In this document: positions 8,910 through 19,084 of the stretch, piece by piece
Position numbering within the stretch: position 1 is the first letter of the stretch
Layout: the number at the start of each line of letters is the position of its first letter
Origin: an uncultured Octadecabacter sp.
GTDB lineage: Bacteria; Pseudomonadota; Alphaproteobacteria; Rhodobacterales; Rhodobacteraceae
NCBI GenBank assembly: GCA_937891785.1
Contig: CALAGN010000033.1
Location: 1-64,000 of the forward strand
Length of the DNA stretch: 64,000 bases
Direction: 5' to 3'
Position numbers and translations under genes: made by a program
Notes under the pieces: generated by a model
The model's database searches: none
Told to the model about the DNA's origin: nothing
The model's input: only the letters and a program-made list of their open reading frames with translations

Positions 8910-9806
8910 ATGAATATCCGCCGCATTTTTCTGATCGCAGTGCCATATTTGTGGTTGGGTGCGTTGTTCCTGATCCCGTTCGGGATCGTGTTCAAGATCG
9001 CGCTGTCCGACGGCGCGCTGGCGATCCCACCCTACATCCCCACACTGGATTTTTCGCAAGGCTGGGCGGGCTTCAAGGACTTCGCTGGCAAGCTTGATTT
9101 CGAGAACTTTCGCTTCCTTGCCAGTGATGATCTTTACTGGAAGGCCTATTTGTCCAGCGTGAAGATTGCTTCGATTTCTACATTGGCCACGCTGCTTGTG
9201 GGCTACCCGATTGCCTATGCCATGGCGCGCGCCGCCCCTGAATGGCGTCCGACCCTGATGATGCTGGTTATTCTGCCGTTCTGGACCAGTTTCCTGATCC
9301 GCGTTTACGCATGGATCGGCATTCTGAGCAACGAAGGTTATCTCAACCAGATATTGATCGGCATGGGGCTGATTGATGAACCTCTGACGATCCTGAATAC
9401 CAACTGGGCCGTCTATATCGGTATCGTTTACACCTATCTGCCGTTCATGGTCCTGCCCATCTATGCGGCATTGGAGAAAATGGACGACAGCTTGCTAGAG
9501 GCCGCCGAAGACCTTGGGTGTTCGCGCTTTTCCGCATTCTGGCTAGTGACGATCCCGCTTTCCAAGGCGGGGATTGTCGCCGGCAGTTTCCTTGTGTTCA
9601 TTCCGGCGCTGGGCGAATTCGTGATCCCCTCGATCCTTGGCGGCTCTAAAACGCTGATGATTGGCAAGGTTCTGTGGGAAGAGTTCTTTAACAACCGCGA
9701 CTGGCCAGTGGCCTCGGCTGTGGCTGTCATCTTGTTGTTGATCCTGATCATTCCGATCGTGCTGTTTCAGCGTAACGAGCAAAAACAGCGGGAGGCCGAA
9801 GAATGA
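8910..9806 (+). CDS. potH: polyamine ABC transporter permease
   Basis: ORF 8841..9806, start at ATG 8910; BPD permease EAA-like loop 'EAAEDLGCSRFSAFWLVTIPLSKAGI'. Confidence 0.93.
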   Translation: MNIRRIFLIAVPYLWLGALFLIPFGIVFKIALSDGALAIPPYIPTLDFSQGWAGFKDFAGKLDFENFRFLASDDLYWKAYLSSVKIASISTLATLLVGYPIAYAMARAAPEWRPTLMMLVILPFWTSFLIRVYAWIGILSNEGYLNQILIGMGLIDEPLTILNTNWAVYIGIVYTYLPFMVLPIYAALEKMDDSLLEAAEDLGCSRFSAFWLVTIPLSKAGIVAGSFLVFIPALGEFVIPSILGGSKTLMIGKVLWEEFFNNRDWPVASAVAVILLLILIIPIVLFQRNEQKQREAEE

Positions 9807-10627
9807 GACGTTTTAGCTGGTTCAACGCCACTTCGCTGACGCTCGGGTTTGCGTTCCTTTATCTGCCGATGCTGATCTTGATCATCTACAGCTTTAATGA
9901 ATCGCGTCTTGTGACGGTCTGGGCAGGCTTTTCGACTAAATGGTATGGCGAACTGTTCCAGAACGAGGCTTTTTTGGACGCAGCTTGGGTCACGGTCAAA
10001 GTGGCGTTCTGGTCGTCGACCTTTGCCACGGTGCTGGGCACGATGGCGGCCTATGTGCTTGTGCGCGGCGGGCGGTTCCTTGGACGGACGTTGTTTTCGG
10101 GGATGATCTACGCGCCGCTCGTGATGCCTGAAGTGATCACGGGTCTGTCGCTGCTACTGCTGTTCATCGCCATCGGCATGGACCGCGGTGTCATGACCAT
10201 TGTCCTGGCACATACCACCTTTTCGATGTGCTATGTGTCGGTCGTTGTGTCGTCACGGCTGGCGAGCTTTGATCGTAGCGTCGAGGAAGCAGCTCTTGAT
10301 TTGGGCTGTAGCCCGTTTGACGCGTTCCGCCTTGTTACATTGCCTATAATTGCGCCTGCGGTGATTTCGGGTTGGCTGTTGGCCTTTACCCTGTCATTGG
10401 ATGATCTGGTGATTGCGTCCTTCACCTCGGGGCCATCTTCGACCACTTTACCCATCCGGATTTTCAGTGCCGTGCGTCTTGGGGTAACCCCCGAGATCAA
10501 CGCGCTGTCAACGATCATGATTGGCATCGTTACGGTTGGGGTTGTCACGGCCTCACTTGTTTCTAAACGCACGATGACCCATCGCGCGGCGGACGAACGG
10601 AAAGCAGAACAAAATGACAAACTTTGA
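9803..10627 (+). CDS. potI: polyamine ABC transporter permease
   Basis: 'EEAALDLGCSPFDAFRLVTLPIIAPAVISGWLLAFTLSLDDLVIASF'; ATGA overlap with potH. Confidence 0.93.
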   Translation: MRRFSWFNATSLTLGFAFLYLPMLILIIYSFNESRLVTVWAGFSTKWYGELFQNEAFLDAAWVTVKVAFWSSTFATVLGTMAAYVLVRGGRFLGRTLFSGMIYAPLVMPEVITGLSLLLLFIAIGMDRGVMTIVLAHTTFSMCYVSVVVSSRLASFDRSVEEAALDLGCSPFDAFRLVTLPIIAPAVISGWLLAFTLSLDDLVIASFTSGPSSTTLPIRIFSAVRLGVTPEINALSTIMIGIVTVGVVTASLVSKRTMTHRAADERKAEQNDKL

Positions 10628-11960
10628 GGCCGAGTATCAGGCCTATTGCAAGGAATTCGGGAAACCTGACCGGATCGAACTTATGCTGTGCGACATCAAC
10701 GCGGTGCTGCGCGGCAAGTGGTTGCCGGGCGATCAGGTGAACAAATTCGAACAGGGAACAGTGCGTTTGCCGCTCTCAACCTATGCACCCAATATCCTTG
10801 GCACCGAAGTAGAGGCAACAGGCCTTGGCATCCTGATTGGCGACCCTGACGGGGTGATTGTTCCGATCGCAGGTAGCCTCAAGCAAATGCCTTGGACAGA
10901 GGGCAACGTCGCGCAAGTCTTGGTCGAGATGGTTGATGAAGACGGCAATCTTAGCCCGCTTTCAACGCGCTATCACCTTCAGGTTGTGTCCGAGCGCTTT
11001 GCGGCCAAGGGTCTGACGCCGGTCGTCGCGACCGAGCTTGAATTCTATATCGTGCAAAAGCGCGAAGAAAGCACCGATGCGCCAACCCCGCCCGAAGGCC
11101 TTCCCGATGCGCAGAATTACGATCTTGAAGTGCTGAACCATTCCGAAGCGATCCTGACAGAAATACTTGACTCGGCGCGCGCGCAGGGCCTGCAGACAGA
11201 CACACTGATTGCCGAATATGGCCCCGGCCAATTCGAAGTGAACTTTCACCATACCGACAACGTGCTCGAGGCTGCCGATACGGCGCTGCTGTTCAAACGG
11301 ATGGTCCTGGCCATCGTTGACAAGCACGGTTTTGAAGCAACTTTTATGGCGAAGCCCTACGCTGATGAACCGGGTAGTGGGATGCATGTTCACGCCTCGG
11401 TTCTGGACAAGAACGGCAAGAATATCTTTGCCTCAACAGTCGATGACGAGGTATCTGACACCCTCAAGGCCGCCGTTGCCGGTACCTTGGCGACCATGCG
11501 TGATGCACAGGCGATCTTTGCGCCTCACATGAATTCATACCGCCGGTTCCAGCCCAATAGCTTTGCGCCGTCCTCCCCCGATTGGGGCGTGGATCATCGC
11601 GGCGCTGGAATTCGCCTTCCGGATGTGAACGGCATGGGCGCGCGTCTGGAGCACCGTATCAGCGGCGCGGATGTGAACCCCTATCTGGTGTTGGCTGCGG
11701 TGTTGGGTGGGATGCTTTACGGGCTTGAAAACGACTGCCCGCTGCCGCTGCCGCTTGACGACGAACACGCGCCGGACACCGAATCGCTCACCCATGATTG
11801 GACGACGGCCGTGGAGATTTTTGCCGAGTCCGATTTTATCGCGGATATTTTTGGCGAGGACTATCGCCACATCTATGCCGCCGTGCGCCGTGACGAGATT
11901 AGCGAACTTGCGTCTATCATCACATCCGTCGAATATCGCTATTACCTCAGCCGCTTATAA
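10614..11960 (+). CDS. puuA: glutamine synthetase family protein (gamma-glutamylputrescine synthetase-like)
   Basis: 448 aa; GS motifs '[11 protein letters not shown]', '[19 protein letters not shown]', '[13 protein letters not shown]'; context. Confidence 0.85.
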   Translation: MTNFEAEYQAYCKEFGKPDRIELMLCDINAVLRGKWLPGDQVNKFEQGTVRLPLSTYAPNILGTEVEATGLGILIGDPDGVIVPIAGSLKQMPWTEGNVAQVLVEMVDEDGNLSPLSTRYHLQVVSERFAAKGLTPVVATELEFYIVQKREESTDAPTPPEGLPDAQNYDLEVLNHSEAILTEILDSARAQGLQTDTLIAEYGPGQFEVNFHHTDNVLEAADTALLFKRMVLAIVDKHGFEATFMAKPYADEPGSGMHVHASVLDKNGKNIFASTVDDEVSDTLKAAVAGTLATMRDAQAIFAPHMNSYRRFQPNSFAPSSPDWGVDHRGAGIRLPDVNGMGARLEHRISGADVNPYLVLAAVLGGMLYGLENDCPLPLPLDDEHAPDTESLTHDWTTAVEIFAESDFIADIFGEDYRHIYAAVRRDEISELASIITSVEYRYYLSRL

Positions 11961-11968
11961 GTCTTGAT

Positions 11969-13663
11969 ATGTCAAACTTGACCGACCGTATTGCGCAAGG
12001 ACGCGGGGATGCCCTCGCCGACGTAGTGCTGCGCGGGGGCCGCGTGTTTGATGTGGTCACGGGGGCGTTTCTGGAAGGCGACGTGGCGATTTGTGGCGAT
12101 ACAATTGTAGGCACCTGTGCGGATTATGATGGCAAACAGATCGTCGATGTCACCGGCCTTACGCTGGTTCCGGGGTTTATTGACACACATCTTCACATCG
12201 AAAGCAGCCTTGTCACGCCGTTCGAATTTGACCGTCTGGTCACGCCATTGGGTGTGACCACGGCGATCTGCGACCCACACGAGATCGCTAATGTGCTGGG
12301 TATGCCGGGGATCGAGTATTTCCTGCAAGCAGCACTTGAAACGGTGCTGGATATTCGCGTGAACCTGTCATCCTGCGTGCCCTCTACCAATATGGAAACC
12401 TCGGGTGCTCGGATCGAAGCGGACGACCTGACCCCGCTGATGGGTCATCCGGCCGTGATCGGTCTGGCCGAAGTGATGAACTACCCCGGTGTGATCCACC
12501 GTGATGCAGGGATAATGGCAAAGTTGGAGGCATTTGCCGGCCGTCACATCGACGGGCACGCGCCAATGCTGTCGGGCCGCGATCTGAACGCCTATATCGC
12601 CGCCGGTATCCGCACCGAACACGAGGCGACGACCGCCGACGAGGCCCGGGAAAAGCTGCAAAAAGGCATGCGCGTGTTGATCCGCGAAGGCTCGGTCTCC
12701 AAAGATATGGAGGCGCTGCTGCCGCTGCTGGACGAGCGGACATCGCCTTACATGTGTCTGTGCACCGACGACCGGAACCCACTGGATATTGGCGAACACG
12801 GCCACTTAGATTTCGTGATCCGCACTGCGATTGCACGCGGTGTGCCGCCGCTGGCCATTTACCGCGCCGCCAGCCTGTCAGGCGCCGAAGCGTTCGGCCT
12901 TAAGGATCGCGGCCAGATCGCGCCGGGCAAACGGGCGGATATCGTGGCGCTGGGCTCGCTTGAAAATTGCGATGCGCAAATCGTGTTTTGCGGCGGTGTG
13001 CAGGTCGGGCAAGCGGCGTTTGATGCGCGCAAGATCGTGCCGCCCATCGGGCGTGGATCGGTCAGGGCGCGTCCCGTTACGGCAAGCGATTTTCGCACGA
13101 CGTCAAACAAACCTGACACGGATGTCATCGGTATCTTGCCGGGCAAGATCATCACCGAACACCTGCATTTCGATATTGCGATCACCGACGGCGACAAACG
13201 CCCTGATCTGACGCGCGATCTGGTGAAAATCGCTGTGGTGGAACGCCACGGTATCAACGGCAATATCGCCACGGGGTTTGTGCAAGGGTTCGGGTTGCAG
13301 CGCGGGGCGATTGCGTCAACCGTTTGCCACGACCACCACAACATCGCCTGCGTTGGTGTCGACTACGATGATATGGCGCTGGCCGCCAAGCGCTTGGGCG
13401 AACTTGAGGGCGGATTTGTCGTTGTCGAAAACGGCCGTGTTCGGGCCGAACTCGCGCTACCCGTCGCGGGCCTGATGAGCCTTGAACCGTTCGAAGTCGT
13501 GCGCGCCGCGTTGGAGGACTTGCGTAGCGCCGCGCGCGGGCTTGGTGTGACGTTGGAAGAACCGTTCTTGCAGCTGGCCTTCCTTGCCTTGCCGGTGATT
13601 CCGATGCTGAAAATCACCGATCGCGGTCTGGTGGACGTGACGAAGTTCGAGATTATCGCCTGA
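11969..13663 (+). CDS. ade: adenine deaminase
   Basis: '[45 protein letters not shown]' and C-terminal '[30 protein letters not shown]'. Confidence 0.95.
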   Translation: MSNLTDRIAQGRGDALADVVLRGGRVFDVVTGAFLEGDVAICGDTIVGTCADYDGKQIVDVTGLTLVPGFIDTHLHIESSLVTPFEFDRLVTPLGVTTAICDPHEIANVLGMPGIEYFLQAALETVLDIRVNLSSCVPSTNMETSGARIEADDLTPLMGHPAVIGLAEVMNYPGVIHRDAGIMAKLEAFAGRHIDGHAPMLSGRDLNAYIAAGIRTEHEATTADEAREKLQKGMRVLIREGSVSKDMEALLPLLDERTSPYMCLCTDDRNPLDIGEHGHLDFVIRTAIARGVPPLAIYRAASLSGAEAFGLKDRGQIAPGKRADIVALGSLENCDAQIVFCGGVQVGQAAFDARKIVPPIGRGSVRARPVTASDFRTTSNKPDTDVIGILPGKIITEHLHFDIAITDGDKRPDLTRDLVKIAVVERHGINGNIATGFVQGFGLQRGAIASTVCHDHHNIACVGVDYDDMALAAKRLGELEGGFVVVENGRVRAELALPVAGLMSLEPFEVVRAALEDLRSAARGLGVTLEEPFLQLAFLALPVIPMLKITDRGLVDVTKFEIIA

Positions 13664-15385
13664 TCATGTGGCCTGAGCGCCTAACTGATGATGCGCATCA
13701 TATTGCGACAGAAACACATCACCCGTCAGCTCATCCAGAAAATGCGAGCGTTGCAGGCGGTCCATTACGGGGCCTTTTACCTCGGACAGGTGCAAGCGGA
13801 TATTCATATCCTTCAGACGCGCATTGATCGCTTCAAGGCTTTCCAGCGCTGACATATCAACCTCGTTCACCGCAGAACACATGATCACCACGTCCGTCAG
13901 GGGTTTGTCGCCAATCACGCGGTCATAGATGTAATCCTCCAGATAACGCGCATTGGCAAAATACAGGCTTTCGTCGATCCGCAGGGTCAGCAGGGTGGGA
14001 AATGTCATCACTTTGTGGCGCTTGATGTTACGGAAATGCTGGGTCCCCACCACAAGGCCAACTTCGGCAACATGCGGCTTGGATGACGTGTAAAGATGCA
14101 AGAAGATCGAGATGATCACACCAGCGGACACACCAACTTCGACGCCAAGCCCGAGGGTCAGCAGGATCGTTGCGAGAACCGCGAGAAAGTCAGCTTTGGA
14201 ATATGTCCATGTGCGTTTCAAGATGCCGAAATCCACTAACGACAGCACGGCAACAATGATCGTTGCGGCCAGCGTCGCCTTGGGCAGGAAAAAGATCAGC
14301 GGCGTCAGGGCAAGGGCGGCGATAGCAAGCCCGACAGCAGTATAGGCACCCGCAGCAGGGGTTTCAGCGCCCGCGTCAAAGTTCACAACCGAGCGGGAAA
14401 AGCCACCTGTGACGGGGTATCCACCCGTAAAGGCCGCACCGATGTTGGCAACACCCAGACCGATTAATTCCTGATCGGGATCAATGCGTTGGCGCTTCTT
14501 GGCGGCAAGGGTTTGCGCCACGGAAATGGATTCAACAAAGCCGATGATTGAAATCAGCAAGGCGGGAATGAACAGCGCCTTCACCAAATCAACGCTCAGG
14601 TCTGGCATGGTCAGCGGCGGCAGGCTTTGTGGCACAGCACCGACGATTTTGACACCCTGCGCATCAAGGCCAAACAGCCAGACTACGGCGGTCGTCACGA
14701 CAACGGCGGCTACAGGCCCCGCCTTGGTGCCGATGTCTGCCATGCGTTTGGACAGCCCGAACCCCAGCAACAGCGGCTTTAGCCCCTTACGGACCCAAAA
14801 CAGGAACGCGGTGGCCGTAACCCCAAGCACAAGGGTCATCAGATTGGTGTCGGGCAGGTGGTGCCATAGGCTTTCGACCAGATGGATCAGCGTGTGCCCG
14901 CCTGCATCTACCCCAAGGATATGTTTCAGCTGGCTGGTGGCGATCAGCACACCCGAGGCGGTGATGAAGCCGGCGATCACGGGATGCGACAGGAAGTTGG
15001 CAAGGAAACCCAACCGGAACACGCCCATGAGCAGCAAAATACCCCCCGAAAGGGCCGCAAGCGTGATCGCAGCGGCGATATATCCTGCGGTGCCCGCCTC
15101 GGCCACATTGCCGATTGCTGCAGCGGTCATCAAGGATACCACTGCTACCGGACCAACAGCCAATGCGCGCGAAGTGCCGAAAATCGCGTAGAGCATGATT
15201 GGCGCAATAGAGGCATAAAGGCCCATTTCCGGCGGCAACCCTGCCAGCAAAGCATAGGCCAGCGACTGTGGAATCAGCATGATCGTGACGATCAGCGCCG
15301 CAATCAGATCGTTCGACAGGGCGCCGGGATTATAGGTGCGACCCCAGTCAAGAATGGGCAGGTAACGGGCAAGGGAACGGGACAT
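13664..15385 (-). CDS. SulP family inorganic anion (sulfate) transporter with STAS domain
   Basis: 573 aa; 'AALIVTIMLIPQSLAYALLAGLPPEMGLYASI', STAS region 'VIMCSAVNEVDMSALESLEAINARLKDMNIRLHLSEVKGPV'. Confidence 0.93.
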   Translation of the reverse strand: MSRSLARYLPILDWGRTYNPGALSNDLIAALIVTIMLIPQSLAYALLAGLPPEMGLYASIAPIMLYAIFGTSRALAVGPVAVVSLMTAAAIGNVAEAGTAGYIAAAITLAALSGGILLLMGVFRLGFLANFLSHPVIAGFITASGVLIATSQLKHILGVDAGGHTLIHLVESLWHHLPDTNLMTLVLGVTATAFLFWVRKGLKPLLLGFGLSKRMADIGTKAGPVAAVVVTTAVVWLFGLDAQGVKIVGAVPQSLPPLTMPDLSVDLVKALFIPALLISIIGFVESISVAQTLAAKKRQRIDPDQELIGLGVANIGAAFTGGYPVTGGFSRSVVNFDAGAETPAAGAYTAVGLAIAALALTPLIFFLPKATLAATIIVAVLSLVDFGILKRTWTYSKADFLAVLATILLTLGLGVEVGVSAGVIISIFLHLYTSSKPHVAEVGLVVGTQHFRNIKRHKVMTFPTLLTLRIDESLYFANARYLEDYIYDRVIGDKPLTDVVIMCSAVNEVDMSALESLEAINARLKDMNIRLHLSEVKGPVMDRLQRSHFLDELTGDVFLSQYDAHHQLGAQAT

Positions 15386-15460
15386 GACGGGCTTTCATTC
15401 GGCAAAGGGGGCGGGCGGGACCAAGCGGCCCCACCACGCGTTTTGAACACGTATCGACGG

Positions 15461-17134
15461 TTAGCTGGCTGAGATTTTTTCCGGCTTGGCCATCCATTCA
15501 CGGCCCCGCAGCATTGCTTTCCAGTAGATCGGCGGCAGGATCTTTTCCTTAAGCAGCCACGCTGCGCGGGTCGGTTTAGTGCCATCAAGAACCCAATTTG
15601 GAAAGCTCGGCAGCAAGGTGCCGCCATAGCCGAATTCCGCCAGCACGATCTTGCCGCGCTCAACTGTGAGCGGGCAGGAGCCATAGCCGTTGTACTGCGT
15701 CGTGGCGGGCTTGCCGTTGATATCGGCGACCACATTATTGGCCACAACCGGCGCTTGCATCCGCGCCGCGGCGGCGGTTTTGGCATTTGGCGCGTTCATC
15801 ACATCGCCCAGCGACCAGATGTTGTCGAATTCCTTGTGGCGCAGTGTGGCCTGATCCACATCGACCCATCCGGCGGCGTCCGCCAGCGGTGACACACGGA
15901 TAAAGTCAGGCGCGGCCTGCGGTGGCGTGACATGCATCATGTCGAACTCCACTTCGATACGTTCTACTGGCGTGTCGGGTTTGGCCACGTCGAACCATGC
16001 CTTTTTCGCAGGGCCATCGACGGCAACAAGGTTGTGGAAAAAGTTCAGGTCGGCGTCGTATTTCTTCACATACTGTTCCAAGGCGGGGACATATTCCTTG
16101 ACCCCGAACAGCACGCCACCGGCGTTCATGAACTGAATGTCGATGTTGGGCAGGCTGCCATTGCGGAACCAGTGATCACCCGACAGATACATCGCCTTTT
16201 GCGGCGCACCGGCACATTTGATCGGCATCGGTGGCTGGGTAAACAGCGCGCGACCAGTCTTCATGTCGCTGACCAGCTCCCAAGTATAAGGTGCCAGATC
16301 ATAACGATAGTTCGAGGTCACGCCGTTCTTGCCCAGCGTGTCGACCAACCCGTCAACCTTGTGCCAGTCCAGTTTGAGCCCCGGACAGACGATCAGGCGC
16401 TTGTATTTCACCACGCGACAGCCGTCGAGGATCACCGCGTCATCTTTGGGTTCAAAGGCGGCCACGGCGGATTTGATCCAATGGACACCGCGCGGGATCA
16501 GGCTGCCCATGGTTCTTGCAGTCGATTGCGCATCAAAGATGCCGCCGCCGACCATCGTCCAACCGGGTTGGTAGTAATGAACATCGGCAGGATCAATAAT
16601 TGCGATCTCAAGCCCGATCGTGCGGGATTCAATGCTTGAGGCGACGGCGATACCCGCCGCGCCCGCCCCGACAATCACCACATCATATAAAGCATCGGCG
16701 CGATCGGTCGGTGTTTTGCCACCATTGACGATCCGGCGGACAACGCCCGCCATATCGTATCCGGCAGCTTTGGTTGCAGCCAGAATATCGGCGACGCTCA
16801 GGGTCTTGGCTTTGCTTAGCGACCATAGAGTGGCCGACCGTGTGCCCGTGCGGCAATAGGCCAGCACGGGCTTGGGCAGTTCGTCCATCGCAACGCTAAA
16901 CGCGTCAGCGTCGCTATCTTGCACCTTACCGGCGATCACGGGAACATAGCGCGCCACAAGGCCGACGGCCTTTGCCGCCGCTTCGATTTCCTCGAAGGTT
17001 GGCTGATCAGCCCCTTCGCCGTCAGGGCGGTTGCAGATCACGGCACGATAGCCTTGATCCGCGATGCCCTGTAGGTCTTGGGCTAGGATTTGCTGGCTGA
17101 CCGACAAGGTCGCATTGATGGCGCGCAGGTCCAT
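15461..17134 (-). CDS. fusion of DUF442/TIGR01244 PTP-like sulfurtransferase domain with type II sulfide:quinone oxidoreductase-like domain
   Basis: N-terminal 'PVLAYCRTGTRSATLWSL' (CxxGxRS); SQR region 'VIVGAGAAGIAVASSIESR', 'PPMPIKCAGAPQKAMYLSGDHW', 'YNGYGSCPLTVERGKIVLAEFGYGG'. Confidence 0.9.
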   Translation of the reverse strand: MDLRAINATLSVSQQILAQDLQGIADQGYRAVICNRPDGEGADQPTFEEIEAAAKAVGLVARYVPVIAGKVQDSDADAFSVAMDELPKPVLAYCRTGTRSATLWSLSKAKTLSVADILAATKAAGYDMAGVVRRIVNGGKTPTDRADALYDVVIVGAGAAGIAVASSIESRTIGLEIAIIDPADVHYYQPGWTMVGGGIFDAQSTARTMGSLIPRGVHWIKSAVAAFEPKDDAVILDGCRVVKYKRLIVCPGLKLDWHKVDGLVDTLGKNGVTSNYRYDLAPYTWELVSDMKTGRALFTQPPMPIKCAGAPQKAMYLSGDHWFRNGSLPNIDIQFMNAGGVLFGVKEYVPALEQYVKKYDADLNFFHNLVAVDGPAKKAWFDVAKPDTPVERIEVEFDMMHVTPPQAAPDFIRVSPLADAAGWVDVDQATLRHKEFDNIWSLGDVMNAPNAKTAAAARMQAPVVANNVVADINGKPATTQYNGYGSCPLTVERGKIVLAEFGYGGTLLPSFPNWVLDGTKPTRAAWLLKEKILPPIYWKAMLRGREWMAKPEKISAS

Positions 17135-17157
17135 GGTGTTCTCCGGCTAAGGTTTGA

Positions 17158-18042
17158 TTACAGGGCGTTAACAGGCACTTTGAGCATAGGATTGCCGTCT
17201 TTGTCCTTTGGCACCACGCCTGCGCGCATGTTCACCTGCAACGATGGAATGATCAGTTTGGGCATATCCAACTGCGCATCGCGTTCCGTGCGGAACTTGA
17301 CGAACTCTTCCTTGGATTTGTCGCCGCCGACGTGGATGTTATGGGCCTTTTCGTCGCCAACGGTGGTTTCCCATGCAATATCGCGGCCATTGGGGCCATA
17401 GTCGTGGCACATGAACAGACGCATGTCGTCGGGTAGGGCAAGCACCTTTTGAATGCTGTCATATAGCGTGCCAGCGTCACCACCGGGGAAATCGGCGCGT
17501 GCCGATCCACCATCGGGCATGAACAGCGTGTCACCCGTAAAGGACGCATCACCCATCACATGCACCATGCAAGCCGGTGTGTGGCCGGGCGTATAAAGCG
17601 CTACGACGTCCATATTACCGACTTTGTAGCTGTCACCGTCTTTCAGCAGCGCGTCAAACTGGCTGCCGTCACGCTGGAATTCGGTGCCTTCGTTAAAGAC
17701 TTTACCGAATGTGTCCTGCACGACCATGATCTGATCGCCAATGGCGATCTTGCCACCAAGCTGCCCTTGGATATAAGGCGCGGCGGACAAGTGGTCAGCG
17801 TGCACGTGGGTTTCGACGATCCATTGCAGATCAAGACCCTTGTCGCGGATATAGGCGATCATTGTATCGGCGTGGTCATAAGTGATCCGGCCAGCCGCAT
17901 AATCAATGTCCATAACGCTATCGACGATTACGCAGGCGTTGGACGTCGGGTCTTTGACCACATAGGAAATCGTGTTGGTTGCGGGATCGAAAAAGGCTTC
18001 GACCTCGGGTTTGATGTCCATATTGATTGGATAGTTGCTCAT
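17158..18042 (-). CDS. MBL-fold persulfide dioxygenase/Blh-like hydrolase
   Basis: 'ETHVHADHLSAAPYIQGQLGGKIAIG', 'YTPGHTPACMVHVMGDASFTGDTLFMPDGGSARADFPGGDA'. Confidence 0.9.
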   Translation of the reverse strand: MSNYPINMDIKPEVEAFFDPATNTISYVVKDPTSNACVIVDSVMDIDYAAGRITYDHADTMIAYIRDKGLDLQWIVETHVHADHLSAAPYIQGQLGGKIAIGDQIMVVQDTFGKVFNEGTEFQRDGSQFDALLKDGDSYKVGNMDVVALYTPGHTPACMVHVMGDASFTGDTLFMPDGGSARADFPGGDAGTLYDSIQKVLALPDDMRLFMCHDYGPNGRDIAWETTVGDEKAHNIHVGGDKSKEEFVKFRTERDAQLDMPKLIIPSLQVNMRAGVVPKDKDGNPMLKVPVNAL

Positions 18043-18059
18043 AGTGTCCTCCAGTAACT

Positions 18060-18500
18060 TTAATTAGCGGTGGTTTTTGCGCGGTTGACCATCATGGCGC
18101 CAAGGCCCTTGGCGGCAAAGATGCCAGCTAGCAGCGCGCCGGTGAAAATGAAAACTTCGATGCGACCAGTGCCAAGGGCGGGCAGGGCGCCACCTGGGCA
18201 AAATCCAGCGATGCCCCAACCGATTCCGAACACCAGGCTGCCGCCGACCAGTTTGGCGTCGATCTTGGTGTTGGTCGGTAGGTGGAACTTGTGCTCCATC
18301 ATCGGGGCGGGACGGCCCAGAACGACGCGGTAGCCAAAGAAGGCCACGATTACAGCGCCGCCCATCACAAAGGCAAGGCTTGGATCCCAAGTGCCTGCGA
18401 AGTCAAAGAAGTTCAGGACTTTGGCGGGGTTCGCCATACCCGAAATAGAAATGCCGATGCCAAAGATCAGGCCGATAAGGTAGGTTGATAGTACACGCAT
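18060..18500 (-). CDS. YeeE/YedE family sulfur transport protein (DUF6691-type half)
   Basis: 'FGIGISISGMANPAKVLNFFDFAGTWDPSLAFVMGGAV', 'GIGWGIAGFCPGGALPALGTG'. Confidence 0.9.
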   Translation of the reverse strand: MRVLSTYLIGLIFGIGISISGMANPAKVLNFFDFAGTWDPSLAFVMGGAVIVAFFGYRVVLGRPAPMMEHKFHLPTNTKIDAKLVGGSLVFGIGWGIAGFCPGGALPALGTGRIEVFIFTGALLAGIFAAKGLGAMMVNRAKTTAN

Positions 18501-18504
18501 GTTT

Positions 18505-18933
18505 CTATCCTCCAATCACGTGACGAATGACGTAAACGGTGATCGCCGTGGCAACCATGAAGCTGGCCGTGGCCACGATTGAGCGACGCGACAAGCGCGC
18601 CATGCCGCAGACGCCGTGACCAGATGTGCAGCCACCGCCCCAAATGACGCCCATACCGACGATAAAGCCGCCGACGATCATCATTGTGGTGCTAACTGGC
18701 ACGTCAACTGTTGGCATTTCGCCAGTCAAAAGCAGAACGGCCACGGGGCCTGTGACCATGCCGGCCAGAATGGCGGCGCGCCATGCCCAGTCCTGTCCAC
18801 TTATGGGTTGAATAAAACCGGCAAGGATGCCTGTGGCACCCATGATCCGCCCGATATTGAGCATGAGTAGAACCGAGGCGAGGCCGATAAGGCCGCCCCC
18901 GATCAGAGATTGGTATGGAGTAAAGTCTGTCAT
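18505..18933 (-). CDS. YeeE/YedE family sulfur transport protein
   Basis: 'MTDFTPYQSLIGGGLIGLASVLLMLNIGRIMGATGI', 'GGGCTSGHGVCGMARLSRRSI'; ORF extends to 18966 but Met at 18933 fits better. Confidence 0.9.
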   Translation of the reverse strand: MTDFTPYQSLIGGGLIGLASVLLMLNIGRIMGATGILAGFIQPISGQDWAWRAAILAGMVTGPVAVLLLTGEMPTVDVPVSTTMMIVGGFIVGMGVIWGGGCTSGHGVCGMARLSRRSIVATASFMVATAITVYVIRHVIGG

Positions 18934-19030
18934 GTATTCTGGTGTCCTATTGCAGCTTGGGCACATGTTTCATTTATGGGGCGAGTCGCCCCGATGTGTG
19001 CGTTATGGTCGACTTCGATTGCATCGTTGG

Positions 19031-19041
19031 TGACAATGTCA
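19031..19041. promoter_or_regulatory. dyad TGACAATGTCA in intergenic region upstream of yeeE genes
   Basis: Inverted repeat read directly; next to cataaatga/tcatttatg inverted motifs. Confidence 0.4.
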
Positions 19042-19070
19042 CACATCACATAAATGAAATGTATTATTTA

Positions 19071-19084
19071 TGACAGAGATGTCA
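19071..19084. promoter_or_regulatory. dyad TGACA-N4-TGTCA (5-4-5, Crp/Fnr-like geometry)
   Basis: tgacagagatgtca, overlapping the stop codon of the Crp/Fnr gene and upstream of yeeE. Confidence 0.45.

Noticed and set aside
12384-12836. Overlapping antisense ORFs in ade (150 aa and 145 aa)
   Set aside because: Arg/Ser/Pro-rich frames typical of out-of-frame translation of GC-rich coding DNA.
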